Shown here: piece after piece, positions 17,758 to 25,840 of the stretch
Numbering within the stretch: the stretch's first letter is position 1
Layout of the letters: every line of letters starts with the position of its first letter
Notes under the pieces: generated by a model
Database searches by the model: none
What the model was told of the DNA's origin: nothing
The model's input: only the letters and a program-made list of their open reading frames with translations
Made by a program: the position numbers and the translations under genes
DNA from: Qipengyuania gaetbuli
Lineage (GTDB): Bacteria > Pseudomonadota > Alphaproteobacteria > Sphingomonadales > Sphingomonadaceae
Length of the DNA stretch: 64,000 nucleotides
Assembly (NCBI RefSeq): GCF_020171365.1
Contig: NZ_JAIUZO010000002.1
Coordinates: 1,178,001 to 1,242,000 of the forward strand
Direction of reading: 5' to 3'

Positions 17758-18802
17758 GCCGTGCCGCCGCCCAATGGGCGGCATCGGCGACGACCGGATC
17801 GGGATCGGTGCGCAAGCGCTCGACCTGTGCCAAAAGCCCGGCATTTCCGCTGTTCCCGGCCGCATAGAGGCAGTTGCGCACGAAACGGTCGCGCCCGATC
17901 CGCTTGATCGGGGAGCCGGAGAAGAACTGGCGGAAGCCCGCATCGTCGAATTCCAGGAACCGCACGAGATCGGGCGCAACCAGCTCGTCGCGCGGTGCCA
18001 GTTTCAAATGGCGGTGGGCCGTATCGGCGAACTTGTTCCACGGGCACACCGCAAGGCAATCGTCGCAGCCATAGATCCGGTTGCCCAGCGCGGCACGCAA
18101 CTCCTCGTCGACCGGCCCCTTGTGCTCGATCGTGAGGTAGGAAATGCACCGTCTTGCATCGAGCCGGTAGGGCCCGGGAAAAGCATCGGTCGGGCAGGCG
18201 TCCTGGCAGGCCCGGCACGAACCGCAGCGGTCACGGCCCGGTGCGTCGGGCTCGAACTCCAGCGTCGAATAGATTGCACCGAGGAACAGCCAGCTGCCAT
18301 GTTCGCGGCTGACCATGTTGGTATGCTTGCCCTGCCAGCCGAGCCCGGCAGCCTCGCCCAGCGGCTTTTCCATTACCGGGGCGGTATCCACGAACACCTT
18401 GAGCTCGCTGTTGGGGGCGCGCGCGATCAGCCAGCGGGCGAGCGCCTTCAGCGCCTTCTTCACCACATCGTGATAGTCGCGGCCCTGGGCATAGACGGAA
18501 ATCCGCGCCTTCTCGGGGTCGCCTTCCAGCGCGAGCGGATCGACATCGGGGGCGTAGCTCATGCCGAGGGCGATGACGCTCCGCGCATCCGGCCAGAGCC
18601 CCTGCGGCGAAGCGCGTTCGGCCTTGCGCGTCTCCATCCACTCCATCGATCCGTGGCAGCCTTCGCCCAGCCATTCTTCGAGCCGCTCGGCGCGCAAGGG
18701 ATCGGTGGCGGCCGCCGTGAAGCCGCAGGCCGCAAAGCCCAGCGCGCGGGCCACGGCCCTCAATTCCTGCTGCAGGACCTCCAGAGACGCGGTCTTAACC
18801 AA
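17741..18802 (-). CDS. queG: Epoxyqueuosine reductase
   Basis: QueG performs the last step of queuosine synthesis in tRNA, reducing epoxyqueuosine with a cobalamin cofactor and two [4Fe-4S] clusters. The 353-residue protein keeps the catalytic aspartate ([11 protein letters not shown]139). It also has cluster cysteines C193, C196, C199, C203 ([12 protein letters not shown]) and C219, C246, C249, C253 (CDDCLAVCP), and [21 protein letters not shown] in the C-terminal HEAT-like region. Length and motif order are normal. It is divergent from the ABC transporter gene and convergent with the flavoprotein gene, whose end it overlaps. Confidence 0.96.
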   Translation of the reverse strand: MVKTASLEVLQQELRAVARALGFAACGFTAAATDPLRAERLEEWLGEGCHGSMEWMETRKAERASPQGLWPDARSVIALGMSYAPDVDPLALEGDPEKARISVYAQGRDYHDVVKKALKALARWLIARAPNSELKVFVDTAPVMEKPLGEAAGLGWQGKHTNMVSREHGSWLFLGAIYSTLEFEPDAPGRDRCGSCRACQDACPTDAFPGPYRLDARRCISYLTIEHKGPVDEELRAALGNRIYGCDDCLAVCPWNKFADTAHRHLKLAPRDELVAPDLVRFLEFDDAGFRQFFSGSPIKRIGRDRFVRNCLYAAGNSGNAGLLAQVERLRTDPDPVVADAAHWAAARLRSFP

Positions 18803-18846
18803 ACTTGCTGTTGCTCCCGTTCACTTCGCGCGGTTAACTCGCGGTC

Positions 18847-19845
18847 ATGCTTACCGAGCCCGACGCCGTCCCGCGAGCCCACGACACCAGCTCGCCCCCA
18901 CTTGCAATCGAGGCGCGCGGTCTCGTCAAGCGGTTCGACCGGACGCTGGCGGTGGACGGGGTCGACATATCCGTCCCCGAGGGTGCGATCTACGGCATTC
19001 TGGGGCCGAACGGCGCGGGCAAGACGACCACGCTGAGAATGCTGCTCGGCATCATCGACCCTGACGAAGGCGTGCGGCGCGTCTTCGGGCACGAGCGCCC
19101 GCACGAAATCGCGCGCTGGATCGGCTATTTGCCCGAAGAGCGTGGCCTCTACCCGTCGATGAAGTGCGACGAGGCGATCGGCTTCATGGGAGCCCTGCGC
19201 GGCCTGCCCGTGGAAGAAGGCCGCCGCCGCGGGCGCGAACTGCTCGAAGGCCACGGCCTCGGCCACGCGGTCGACAAGCAGATCCGCCAGCTGTCCAAGG
19301 GCATGGCACAGACGGTCCAGCTGCTCGGCACGCTGGTCCACAAGCCGAAGCTGGTGGTGCTCGACGAGCCTTTCAGCGGTCTCGACGCCATCAACCAGGG
19401 CAAGCTCGAAGGCCTGATCCGCGAAATGGCGGAGGCAGGGACCACGGTCATCTTCTCGACCCACGTCATCCACCATGCAGAGCGCCTGTGCGACGACGTG
19501 GCGATCATTGCCGGGGGCAAGGTACCCTATGCCGGTTCGGTCGACGTCGCGCGCGACCGCATCCCCGCACAGGTCAGGCTGGAGACAGCGAATGGCGAAG
19601 GCGAATGGCGCAGCGCGCTGCCCGACACCGCCCGCCACGACAAGAAAGCCCACGGGGGACATTTCTGGTACTTCCCGGTGCCCGAGAGCGGCATCGAGGT
19701 GCTGCTCAAGAGGCTAATCGATGGCGGTGCGGGCATATTGTCGCTCTCGATCGAGCGGGCCGGCCTGCACGACGCTTTCGTCGAAATCGCTGGCGAGGCA
19801 GCGGCACGCGCCCTCGACGAGGATGCAGCAGGGGAGATCGCATAA
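18847..19845 (+). CDS. ABC transporter ATP-binding protein (NatA-like)
   Basis: The 332-residue ATPase subunit has Walker A GPNGAGKTT, signature LSKGM (a variant of LSGGQ usual in NatA-like proteins), Walker B LVVLDEPFSGLD and the H-loop STHVIHHAE. A C-terminal extension of about 90 residues (DUF4162-like, VRLETANGEGEW and SIERAGLHDAFVEIAG) is typical of NatA/YhaQ-type exporters. It is coupled to the permease gene by a TAATG overlap. The pair probably exports ions or small compounds; substrate unknown. Confidence 0.92.
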   Translation: MLTEPDAVPRAHDTSSPPLAIEARGLVKRFDRTLAVDGVDISVPEGAIYGILGPNGAGKTTTLRMLLGIIDPDEGVRRVFGHERPHEIARWIGYLPEERGLYPSMKCDEAIGFMGALRGLPVEEGRRRGRELLEGHGLGHAVDKQIRQLSKGMAQTVQLLGTLVHKPKLVVLDEPFSGLDAINQGKLEGLIREMAEAGTTVIFSTHVIHHAERLCDDVAIIAGGKVPYAGSVDVARDRIPAQVRLETANGEGEWRSALPDTARHDKKAHGGHFWYFPVPESGIEVLLKRLIDGGAGILSLSIERAGLHDAFVEIAGEAAARALDEDAAGEIA

Positions 19846-21062
19846 TGGCCGACGCAAGCCGCCTTCCGCTGTGGCGCGCAGCGATGGTCATCGCCCGCCG
19901 CGACTTTCGCGCGATTCTGTTTTCCAAGGCGTTCCTGTTCTTCCTGCTGGGCCCGATCTTCTTCGGGGCAATCAGCCTGATGGCCGGCACGCTCGGTGCA
20001 AAGGCGGCCGAAAGCGCCGATCCGCCGCGCCTTGCCGTGGTCCTGAGCGAGGACGAGGGCGCTGCCTTCGCCGCCGCTCATGCAAGGCTGGAAGATGCCG
20101 TCTCGCTGCCGGAAATCGCCGTGGTCGGCACGGACGAGCCGCGCGAGGCGGATCGCCTGCTGTCGGACACTTCGCGCAATTTCGGCGCAGTGGTGACCGG
20201 CACGCTCGAAGCGCCCGAACTGTCCGGAACCGAGGAACGGATCGACCGCTGGCGCGGTCAAGTGGCCTTGCTCGCCGCCGAGGCCCAAGGCGGCAAGACC
20301 GCCGAGCTTCCGGAAGTTGCGCTGAAGCCGACAGCAACCAGCGTCGCTACTATTCGCAGCGCACAGACGGCTACCGCCACGGGCGCCATCACGCTGCTGT
20401 TCCTCCTGACGATGCTGCTCGCCGGCATGGTGCTGTCGAATCTGGTCGAGGAGAAGGCCAACAAGATCATCGAAATCCTTGCCGCCGCCATCCCGATGGA
20501 CGCCGTGTTCTACGGCAAGCTCTTCGCCATGCTCGGCGTCAGCTTCGTGGGCATCGCGGTCTGGGGCGGCATTGCCGGCACGATCCTGTGGCTCGGTGGC
20601 TCGGCGCTGGGGCCGGTTCCGACCCCGGCGGTGGGCTGGCCGCTGTTCGTGATCCTTTTCGTGACCTATTTCGCCACCGCCTATCTCCTGATCGGCTCGG
20701 TCTTCCTCACCATCGGTTCGATGGCGCCGACGGTGCGCGACGTGCAAACGCTTTCGATGCCGGCAACCATCCTCCAGCTCGCGGTCTTCTTCCTGGCGAC
20801 CTATGCGCTGAGCGATGCGGGTTCGCCGGTCGAACTCTTCGCCGTCGCGTTCCCCGTGTCCTCGCCATACGCGATGGTTGCACGCGCAGCGCAGTCACCC
20901 GTGCTGTGGACCCATCTTGCCGCGATCGCCTGGCAGTTGCTGTGGGTTGCAATTTTCGTGAAGGTCGGCTCGGGCCTGTTCCGCAAGCTGGTCATGAAAT
21001 CGGGTGCCGGCGGTAAGACGAAAAAGGCCTGGTTCGGCATCGGGCGAACGGCCAAGGGCTGA
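19845..21062 (+). CDS. ABC transporter permease (NatB/ABC-2 type)
   Basis: This 405-residue ABC-2 family permease has an N-terminal span (AILFSKAFLFFLLGPIFFGAISL), a large extracytoplasmic domain (about 55-175), then five hydrophobic segments including ATGAITLLFLLTMLLAGMVLSNLVEEKANKIIEILAAAIPMDAVFYGKLFAML, the conserved NatB/YhaP signature region. It ends in a basic tail. It forms the membrane part of the exporter with the preceding ATPase. TAATG overlap indicates coupled translation. Confidence 0.9.
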   Translation: MADASRLPLWRAAMVIARRDFRAILFSKAFLFFLLGPIFFGAISLMAGTLGAKAAESADPPRLAVVLSEDEGAAFAAAHARLEDAVSLPEIAVVGTDEPREADRLLSDTSRNFGAVVTGTLEAPELSGTEERIDRWRGQVALLAAEAQGGKTAELPEVALKPTATSVATIRSAQTATATGAITLLFLLTMLLAGMVLSNLVEEKANKIIEILAAAIPMDAVFYGKLFAMLGVSFVGIAVWGGIAGTILWLGGSALGPVPTPAVGWPLFVILFVTYFATAYLLIGSVFLTIGSMAPTVRDVQTLSMPATILQLAVFFLATYALSDAGSPVELFAVAFPVSSPYAMVARAAQSPVLWTHLAAIAWQLLWVAIFVKVGSGLFRKLVMKSGAGGKTKKAWFGIGRTAKG

Positions 21063-21126
21063 CTTCGTCGCATCGGTGCAATCCGTCGGCAGTGGCGGTG
21101 ATTAGGTTCCTTTTTGCAACTCGCTA

Positions 21127-21155
21127 TTGACACGAGTGTCAGTTGAGGCAGGATT
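21127..21155 (+). promoter_or_regulatory. Palindromic operator overlapping a -35 element, upstream of the P450
   Basis: TGACAC-GA-GTGTCA (21128-21141) is a perfect 6-bp inverted repeat with a 2-base spacer. It overlaps TTGACA (21127-21132), a consensus -35; AGGATT at 21150-21155 is a weak -10 at 17-base spacing. The layout is typical of a site where a repressor such as a TetR-family protein blocks RNA polymerase. No regulator gene is adjacent. Confidence 0.5.
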
Positions 21156-21205
21156 GCCGGCGAGAGGAAAGGCGTCACGAGAGTCGCCGCCGCTAGGAGA
21201 GAGAC

Positions 21206-22543
21206 ATGGCCACCGCTGCAATAGCCCGCCCCGAAGTGCGCTCGAGCCCCACAGCCTACGAGGCGCTGAAGAAGCATTTCGAGGAACACCCCGAGGAGCG
21301 CTTCGAGCATCCCCACAAGTGGGACGTGAGCCGCAGCGATATCTACGCCGAGAACACCTGGCATCCGATCTTCCGCGAAATGCGCGCGGCAGGTCCGCTC
21401 CACTACATTCCCGAAAGCCCCTTCGGCCCCTATTGGGCCGTGGTCAGCCACAAGGCCATCCAGCATATCGAGGCGCTGCCCGATATCTTCTCGTCCAGCT
21501 GGGAACATGGCGGCATCACGATCCTCAACCGGCTGACCGAGGAAGAGCTCGCCGAAGCCGGTGAAGACAGCCGCGAGCTGCCGATGTTCATTGCCATGGA
21601 CCGCCCGCAGCACACCGGCCAGCGCCGCACCGTCGCGCCCAAGTTCACGCCCAGCGGCATGGCCGAGATGGAAGGCGAGATCCGCCAGCGCACCGGCGAA
21701 CTGCTCGATTCGCTCCCGCGCGGCGAAGTGTTCGACTGGGTCGACAAGGTCTCCATCGAACTGACCACCGGCATGCTGGCGATCCTGTTCGGCTTCCCGT
21801 GGGAAGACCGCCGCCTGCTGACCTTCTGGTCCGACTGGTCGGGCGACACCGAGCTCGCCTCGGTCCGCGCGCTCGACAAGGTGCGCTGGGAAATCCTCAA
21901 GGAGATGGGCGCCTATTTCCAGACGCTGTGGGTGGAACGCACCCATGACAAGGAACCGGGCGACGATCTCATCTCGATGATGATCCATTCCGAGGCGATG
22001 AACCAGATGCGCCCCGAGGAATTCATGGGCAACCTCGTGCTGCTCATCGTGGGTGGCAACGACACCACGCGCAATTCCATGAGCGGGATCATCTACCAGC
22101 TCGACAAGAATCCTGACCAGCGCAAGCTGTTCGAACAGCAGCCGGAACTCATTCCCAATGCAGTGCAGGAAATCCTGCGCATGCAGACCCCGCTCGCGCA
22201 TATGCGCCGGACCTGCACCGAAGATACCGAGGTCTTCGGCCAGACCATCAAGAAGGGCGACAAGGTCGTGCTGTGGTACCTATCGGCAAACCGCGACGAG
22301 GAAGTGTTCGACAATCCGGACAAGCTCGACATCACGCGCGAGAATGCCCGCCGTCACATCGCCTTCGGCTACGGCATCCACCGCTGCGTCGGCGCCCGCC
22401 TCGCCGAGCTGCAGCTGCGCGTGCTGCTTGAAGAGCTGCACAAGCGCCGGATGCGCGTGCACCTGGCGGGCGACATCGAACGCGTCCGCGCAAACTTCGT
22501 CCACGGCTTCCGCAAGCTCGAGGTCGAAATCACCGAGTTCTGA
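21206..22543 (+). CDS. Cytochrome P450, CYP153-like alkane/fatty-acid hydroxylase
   Basis: This 445-residue soluble class I P450 has the heme-binding loop FGYGIHRCVGARLAELQ with the cysteine ligand at C394. The I-helix GGNDTTRNSMSG and the region EILRMQTPLAHMRRTCTEDTE closely resemble CYP153 enzymes, which hydroxylate the terminal carbon of medium-chain alkanes and fatty acids. It needs a ferredoxin and reductase; a candidate reductase is encoded at 16531. The start follows GGAGAGAG nine bases upstream. The palindrome over the promoter suggests induced expression. Family-level assignment is strong, CYP153 subfamily fairly strong. Confidence 0.9.
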   Translation: MATAAIARPEVRSSPTAYEALKKHFEEHPEERFEHPHKWDVSRSDIYAENTWHPIFREMRAAGPLHYIPESPFGPYWAVVSHKAIQHIEALPDIFSSSWEHGGITILNRLTEEELAEAGEDSRELPMFIAMDRPQHTGQRRTVAPKFTPSGMAEMEGEIRQRTGELLDSLPRGEVFDWVDKVSIELTTGMLAILFGFPWEDRRLLTFWSDWSGDTELASVRALDKVRWEILKEMGAYFQTLWVERTHDKEPGDDLISMMIHSEAMNQMRPEEFMGNLVLLIVGGNDTTRNSMSGIIYQLDKNPDQRKLFEQQPELIPNAVQEILRMQTPLAHMRRTCTEDTEVFGQTIKKGDKVVLWYLSANRDEEVFDNPDKLDITRENARRHIAFGYGIHRCVGARLAELQLRVLLEELHKRRMRVHLAGDIERVRANFVHGFRKLEVEITEF

Positions 22544-22597
22544 CGGACTGGCCCGGCGGGTGAAACCTTTCGCCCGCCGGACACGTATCTAAAGGGT

Positions 22598-23104
22598 ATG
22601 GACACCCGGAACGATTTCCCGCTCTCGCGCCGCAGCCTGCTTGCCGGGCTCGCCATTGGCGCGTCGCTGCCGATCCTTGCCGCCTGCGGTGCCTCGCCCG
22701 CGCAGGCCAAGAACTTTCCCGTTTCGCTTACCGAGGCGCAGTGGCGCGGCAAGCTGTCCAAGGGCGAGTTCTACGTGCTCCGCCAAGCAGGCACAGAACG
22801 CCCCTATTCCTCGCCGCTCAATGACGAGAAGCGCAGCGGGACCTTCGTGTGCGCCGGCTGCGGCAATGCGCTCTACAGTTCGAAGACCAAGTTCGAATCC
22901 GGCACCGGCTGGCCGAGTTTCTACGCCGCAATCGACCGCGGCGCAGTGGGAACCAGTACCGACTACAAGCTCGGCTATCCGCGCACGGAAGTGCACTGTG
23001 CCGATTGCGGCGGGCACCTGGGGCACATTTTCAACGACGGCCCCCGCCCCACCGGCAAGCGCCATTGCATCAACGGGATTGCAATGGATTTCCGTCCGGC
23101 CTGA
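22598..23104 (+). CDS. msrB: Peptide-methionine (R)-S-oxide reductase, exported lipoprotein
   Basis: MsrB repairs methionine-R-sulfoxide in proteins. This 168-residue copy has zinc cysteines C85/C88 and C134/C137, the GTGWPSFY motif and the catalytic C157 in RHCINGIA. The N-terminus combines a twin-arginine motif (SRRSLLAG) with a lipobox ending at C30 (ILAAC), so it is probably exported folded and lipid-anchored in the envelope. It overlaps the convergent membrane-protein gene by 35 bases. An exported MsrA is encoded at 38796-39476, so both stereoisomers can be repaired outside the cytoplasm. Confidence 0.93.
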   Translation: MDTRNDFPLSRRSLLAGLAIGASLPILAACGASPAQAKNFPVSLTEAQWRGKLSKGEFYVLRQAGTERPYSSPLNDEKRSGTFVCAGCGNALYSSKTKFESGTGWPSFYAAIDRGAVGTSTDYKLGYPRTEVHCADCGGHLGHIFNDGPRPTGKRHCINGIAMDFRPA

Positions 23105-24893
23105 CCCGCCAGACCCTGATGGCGGTAGGAGCCGTCGAAGGGATTTCCTCAAGCCAATCAAGTGCATCGCCAGCGATCAGCCGTGCGATAAGGCTCGTGT
23201 CCCCGCCATATCGTGCAAGGTTGCCGGCTTCGGCCAGCTCCGGGCAGATCGCGATGTAATCGACGGGTCGCCGCTCCATGATTGCCAAAGCATCCTCCGG
23301 CGAACCGGTGAAGGCGTCGAGCACATCGCGCATCGCGGCATTGGCCCTGTGGTGTCCCGTGGCCACGACGGAATGTGGCGTGTTGAGCAGGAAATAGGGG
23401 CCGACATCGAAGTGGGTGAGCACTATTCCCGGCTCCAGCGTGGGGAACGGGTCTGGCTGTACTGCAGGACCACAACGGGATTCGCGTAGGTTCACCGAAG
23501 CCCTACCATCGCTCGAAGAGGGATCAGGTACAGCCGTCTGCGGCAAGAGGGCTTTCGCCAGGGCGACTGGCGCAGCAGGCATGAGCGCAAGATAAAGGCC
23601 GAGGGCGGCGACCAGGCGGCCCGACAATGCGCCCGAACCAAGCACTCGCTGCAGGAGGGAGGAGGCCAGCCAGCCGATCGGGACCGCGCCAACGATGCCG
23701 ACATAATAGAACGAGCGGTGGGTGAGCGCGGCTGCAGCCACCGCTGCGAGCAGGATGACCGTGTATTCGATCCACCACAGGCGCAGCCAGTCGCGGCTGC
23801 GCAGGACAAGGGCAATCGAAGCACCGAGCGCGACCAGCATCTGGAGCGATTTTCCGATCGCAACATCCGCGTCCTGCCGCCAGATCGGTACGCCTTCACG
23901 AACATTGGCGTACCACAGGTCCATCACGATGGGATCGAGGGATGCGAAGGGCGATGCCAGGCACTGCCGCCCGGTAAGGGCAATTACAGCCAGGCCCGCG
24001 GCTGCAACAACCGCGAACAGTATCACGAGCACAGGCAAGGTGAGCCGCTGCAGCCGCGCAATCAGGCTGGTGCCGAGCGCTGCTACCGCAAAGAACCCGA
24101 CGTGCGGCGCAGAGATCGCGTCGCAGTAGACCGGGCTCGTCAGCGCGACAGGGCCCTTGGTCAGGGCAAACAGCAAGGCAATCGTGGCGGCCAGCGCCTG
24201 CATGTACGTTACGAGCCAGATCCTCTGGCGATAGTCGATTGCCCAGCGCAGGAAGAGCACCAGCGCAAAAACCGCAGCCATCGGCAGGACTTCGAGGGAA
24301 ATCGTGGCTCCGACGCCCATGGCCATGCCGGCAATGGCCCCGCCGCGGCGGGCGGTACGCCAGGAAAGCGCCCACAGGGCAATGGCAACGACCATGATCT
24401 GCCACGCATGGTGGTCTATCCTCAGCGGCTGCATCTCGACCAGCAGAAGGGGCCACAGCGCCACCACCACACAGGCAAGTATGGCCGTCTGGCGGTCGAA
24501 GAGTCGCCAGGCCAGCCGTCCGATAACCTGAAGCGTAATGAACAACAGGCACAGCGGGACGATGATGGCTGCGGCGACTTCCGCCTGCGCCTCGCCAATG
24601 AGAGGCGTCAGCGCAAGGATCAGGAGAGCGAGCGGAACATCGACAATGCGCGACCAGTGCATCGGCACCCCGTCGGGTGGCGCGATACGGTGCTGCGTGA
24701 CGTCGAACCAGGATTGTCCCGCAAGCAGGTCTCTAACCTGCAGCAGTCGAAGCACATCATCCGGATCGGGGAACAGCAGCCTGCCGAGATATGGCCAGGC
24801 AATGATGGTCAGGAGGCTCGCAACCACCAGCCAAAGGAGCGCCATCGCGCCAGCAGGCCGGGCATCTTGACGCAGCCGCCGGTCGACCGTCAT
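23070..24893 (-). CDS. Large polytopic membrane protein, GT-C glycosyltransferase-like
   Basis: The 607-residue protein has about eleven to thirteen hydrophobic segments, ending in a soluble domain of about 130 residues. Near the N-terminus, in the first external loop, lies FPDPDDVLRLLQVRDLLAG followed by TQHRIAPPDGVPMHWSRIVD. Acidic pairs at this place are typical of GT-C enzymes (oligosaccharyltransferase/PMT-like) that use polyprenyl-phosphate sugars. I cannot name a specific family. Its start overlaps the stop of the first GtrA gene (ATGA), and a second GtrA and a mutase-like flavoprotein are upstream, which fits glycan modification of envelope molecules. Its 3' end overlaps msrB. Confidence 0.65.
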   Translation of the reverse strand: MTVDRRLRQDARPAGAMALLWLVVASLLTIIAWPYLGRLLFPDPDDVLRLLQVRDLLAGQSWFDVTQHRIAPPDGVPMHWSRIVDVPLALLILALTPLIGEAQAEVAAAIIVPLCLLFITLQVIGRLAWRLFDRQTAILACVVVALWPLLLVEMQPLRIDHHAWQIMVVAIALWALSWRTARRGGAIAGMAMGVGATISLEVLPMAAVFALVLFLRWAIDYRQRIWLVTYMQALAATIALLFALTKGPVALTSPVYCDAISAPHVGFFAVAALGTSLIARLQRLTLPVLVILFAVVAAAGLAVIALTGRQCLASPFASLDPIVMDLWYANVREGVPIWRQDADVAIGKSLQMLVALGASIALVLRSRDWLRLWWIEYTVILLAAVAAAALTHRSFYYVGIVGAVPIGWLASSLLQRVLGSGALSGRLVAALGLYLALMPAAPVALAKALLPQTAVPDPSSSDGRASVNLRESRCGPAVQPDPFPTLEPGIVLTHFDVGPYFLLNTPHSVVATGHHRANAAMRDVLDAFTGSPEDALAIMERRPVDYIAICPELAEAGNLARYGGDTSLIARLIAGDALDWLEEIPSTAPTAIRVWRVRPDGNPLQSR

Positions 24894-25306
24894 GAACGTT
24901 CGGCCGGCGCAAAAACCACAGCTTTGCGCAAGAGGTATGTGACGGCGAAGCTGATCACGATAGCGGCCAGCTTCGATCCTCGCGGGTCGAGCCCCGCCTG
25001 ACTTCCGAGCGCGACTATCGCGGTTGTCAGTCCCAGTCCGACAAGGGCGGACCCGACGAACAGCAGTTTCTGCCGGCCTCGCCCTTCGCCGGGCGCAGCC
25101 AGCCCGTCATGGAAGACAGCACGGCTGGATAGCAACCAATGCACGAGAATTCCTGCCGAATACCCCGATGCGGCGGCCAGGGCCGCGTTCATGCTTGCCG
25201 CGAGGAGCACGAGGAAGCTGCCCATGTCCACGGCCAGCGCGGCAACGCTGGCAAGCACATAGCGTATCAGGCGCACGTCGCGCAGCCGGATCAATGCTTG
25301 GAACAA
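24890..25306 (-). CDS. GtrA-family membrane protein (1)
   Basis: This 138-residue protein has four membrane spans and the GtrA/DPMS3 layout: RLIRYVLASVAALAVDMGSFLVLLA at the start, GYSAGILVHWLLSSRAVF in the middle and SFAVTYLLRKAVVF at the end. GtrA proteins are thought to flip or position undecaprenyl-phosphate-linked sugars. A TTG start at 25306 follows a GGGGGG tract; an internal GTG giving MRLIRYVLAS is possible. Its stop overlaps the GT-C-like gene, implying that both are translated together. Confidence 0.85.
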   Translation of the reverse strand: MFQALIRLRDVRLIRYVLASVAALAVDMGSFLVLLAASMNAALAAASGYSAGILVHWLLSSRAVFHDGLAAPGEGRGRQKLLFVGSALVGLGLTTAIVALGSQAGLDPRGSKLAAIVISFAVTYLLRKAVVFAPAERS

Positions 25307-25425
25307 GGCCCCCCCAAGGTCGTCAGCAGGCTGGCAAGCCTGCCTCGATTACGGCTCGATCATGACAAGACATGGTAAACAAAGTGCAAATCCCGGCAAG
25401 CCAAACGGCCGTTCTCGCTCGAAAT

Positions 25426-25836
25426 TCAAGGCTGGCGGAAGACGACCAGAAGACGCATGAGGAACACGCAGGCGAAGCTGGTGCCCATGGCCACCAGCTT
25501 GCCGAGGCGCGGATCGCTGCCCGCTTGCTCGAACGCCCAGACGATTCCCGCAGTCAGCAGCAGGCCAATCAGGGCCGAGATTGCAAAGAGAAGCTGCTGG
25601 CTTCCGCGGCGCCATCCCGGTGCCCCGAGCCTGTCTGGAAACACGAACCGACTGGACACGAACCAGTGGAGCACCATCCCGAGGATATATCCGGTCACCG
25701 CCGCCGCAACTGCGGGCACGCCGGCCTCGAACAGCACCAGGAAGCTGGCAAGGTCGACGACCGTGCCCGATGCACTGGCCACCACGTAGCGGGCGAGCCG
25801 CCAGCGTAACACTCTGGTGACAAGGCCGCGCGGCAC
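25426..25836 (-). CDS. GtrA-family membrane protein (2)
   Basis: This second GtrA protein has 136 residues if read from GTG at 25836, four bases after the stop of the upstream flavoprotein gene. It has the same pattern as its neighbour: RLARYVVASASGTVVDLASFLVLFEAG, GYILGMVLHWFVSSRFVF and SFACVFLMRLLVVF. The two copies are clearly related along their whole length and probably arose by tandem duplication. The frame is open further upstream inside the flavoprotein gene, but homology begins only at the GTG. Confidence 0.82.
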   Translation of the reverse strand: MPRGLVTRVLRWRLARYVVASASGTVVDLASFLVLFEAGVPAVAAAVTGYILGMVLHWFVSSRFVFPDRLGAPGWRRGSQQLLFAISALIGLLLTAGIVWAFEQAGSDPRLGKLVAMGTSFACVFLMRLLVVFRQP

Positions 25837-25840
25837 CGCG

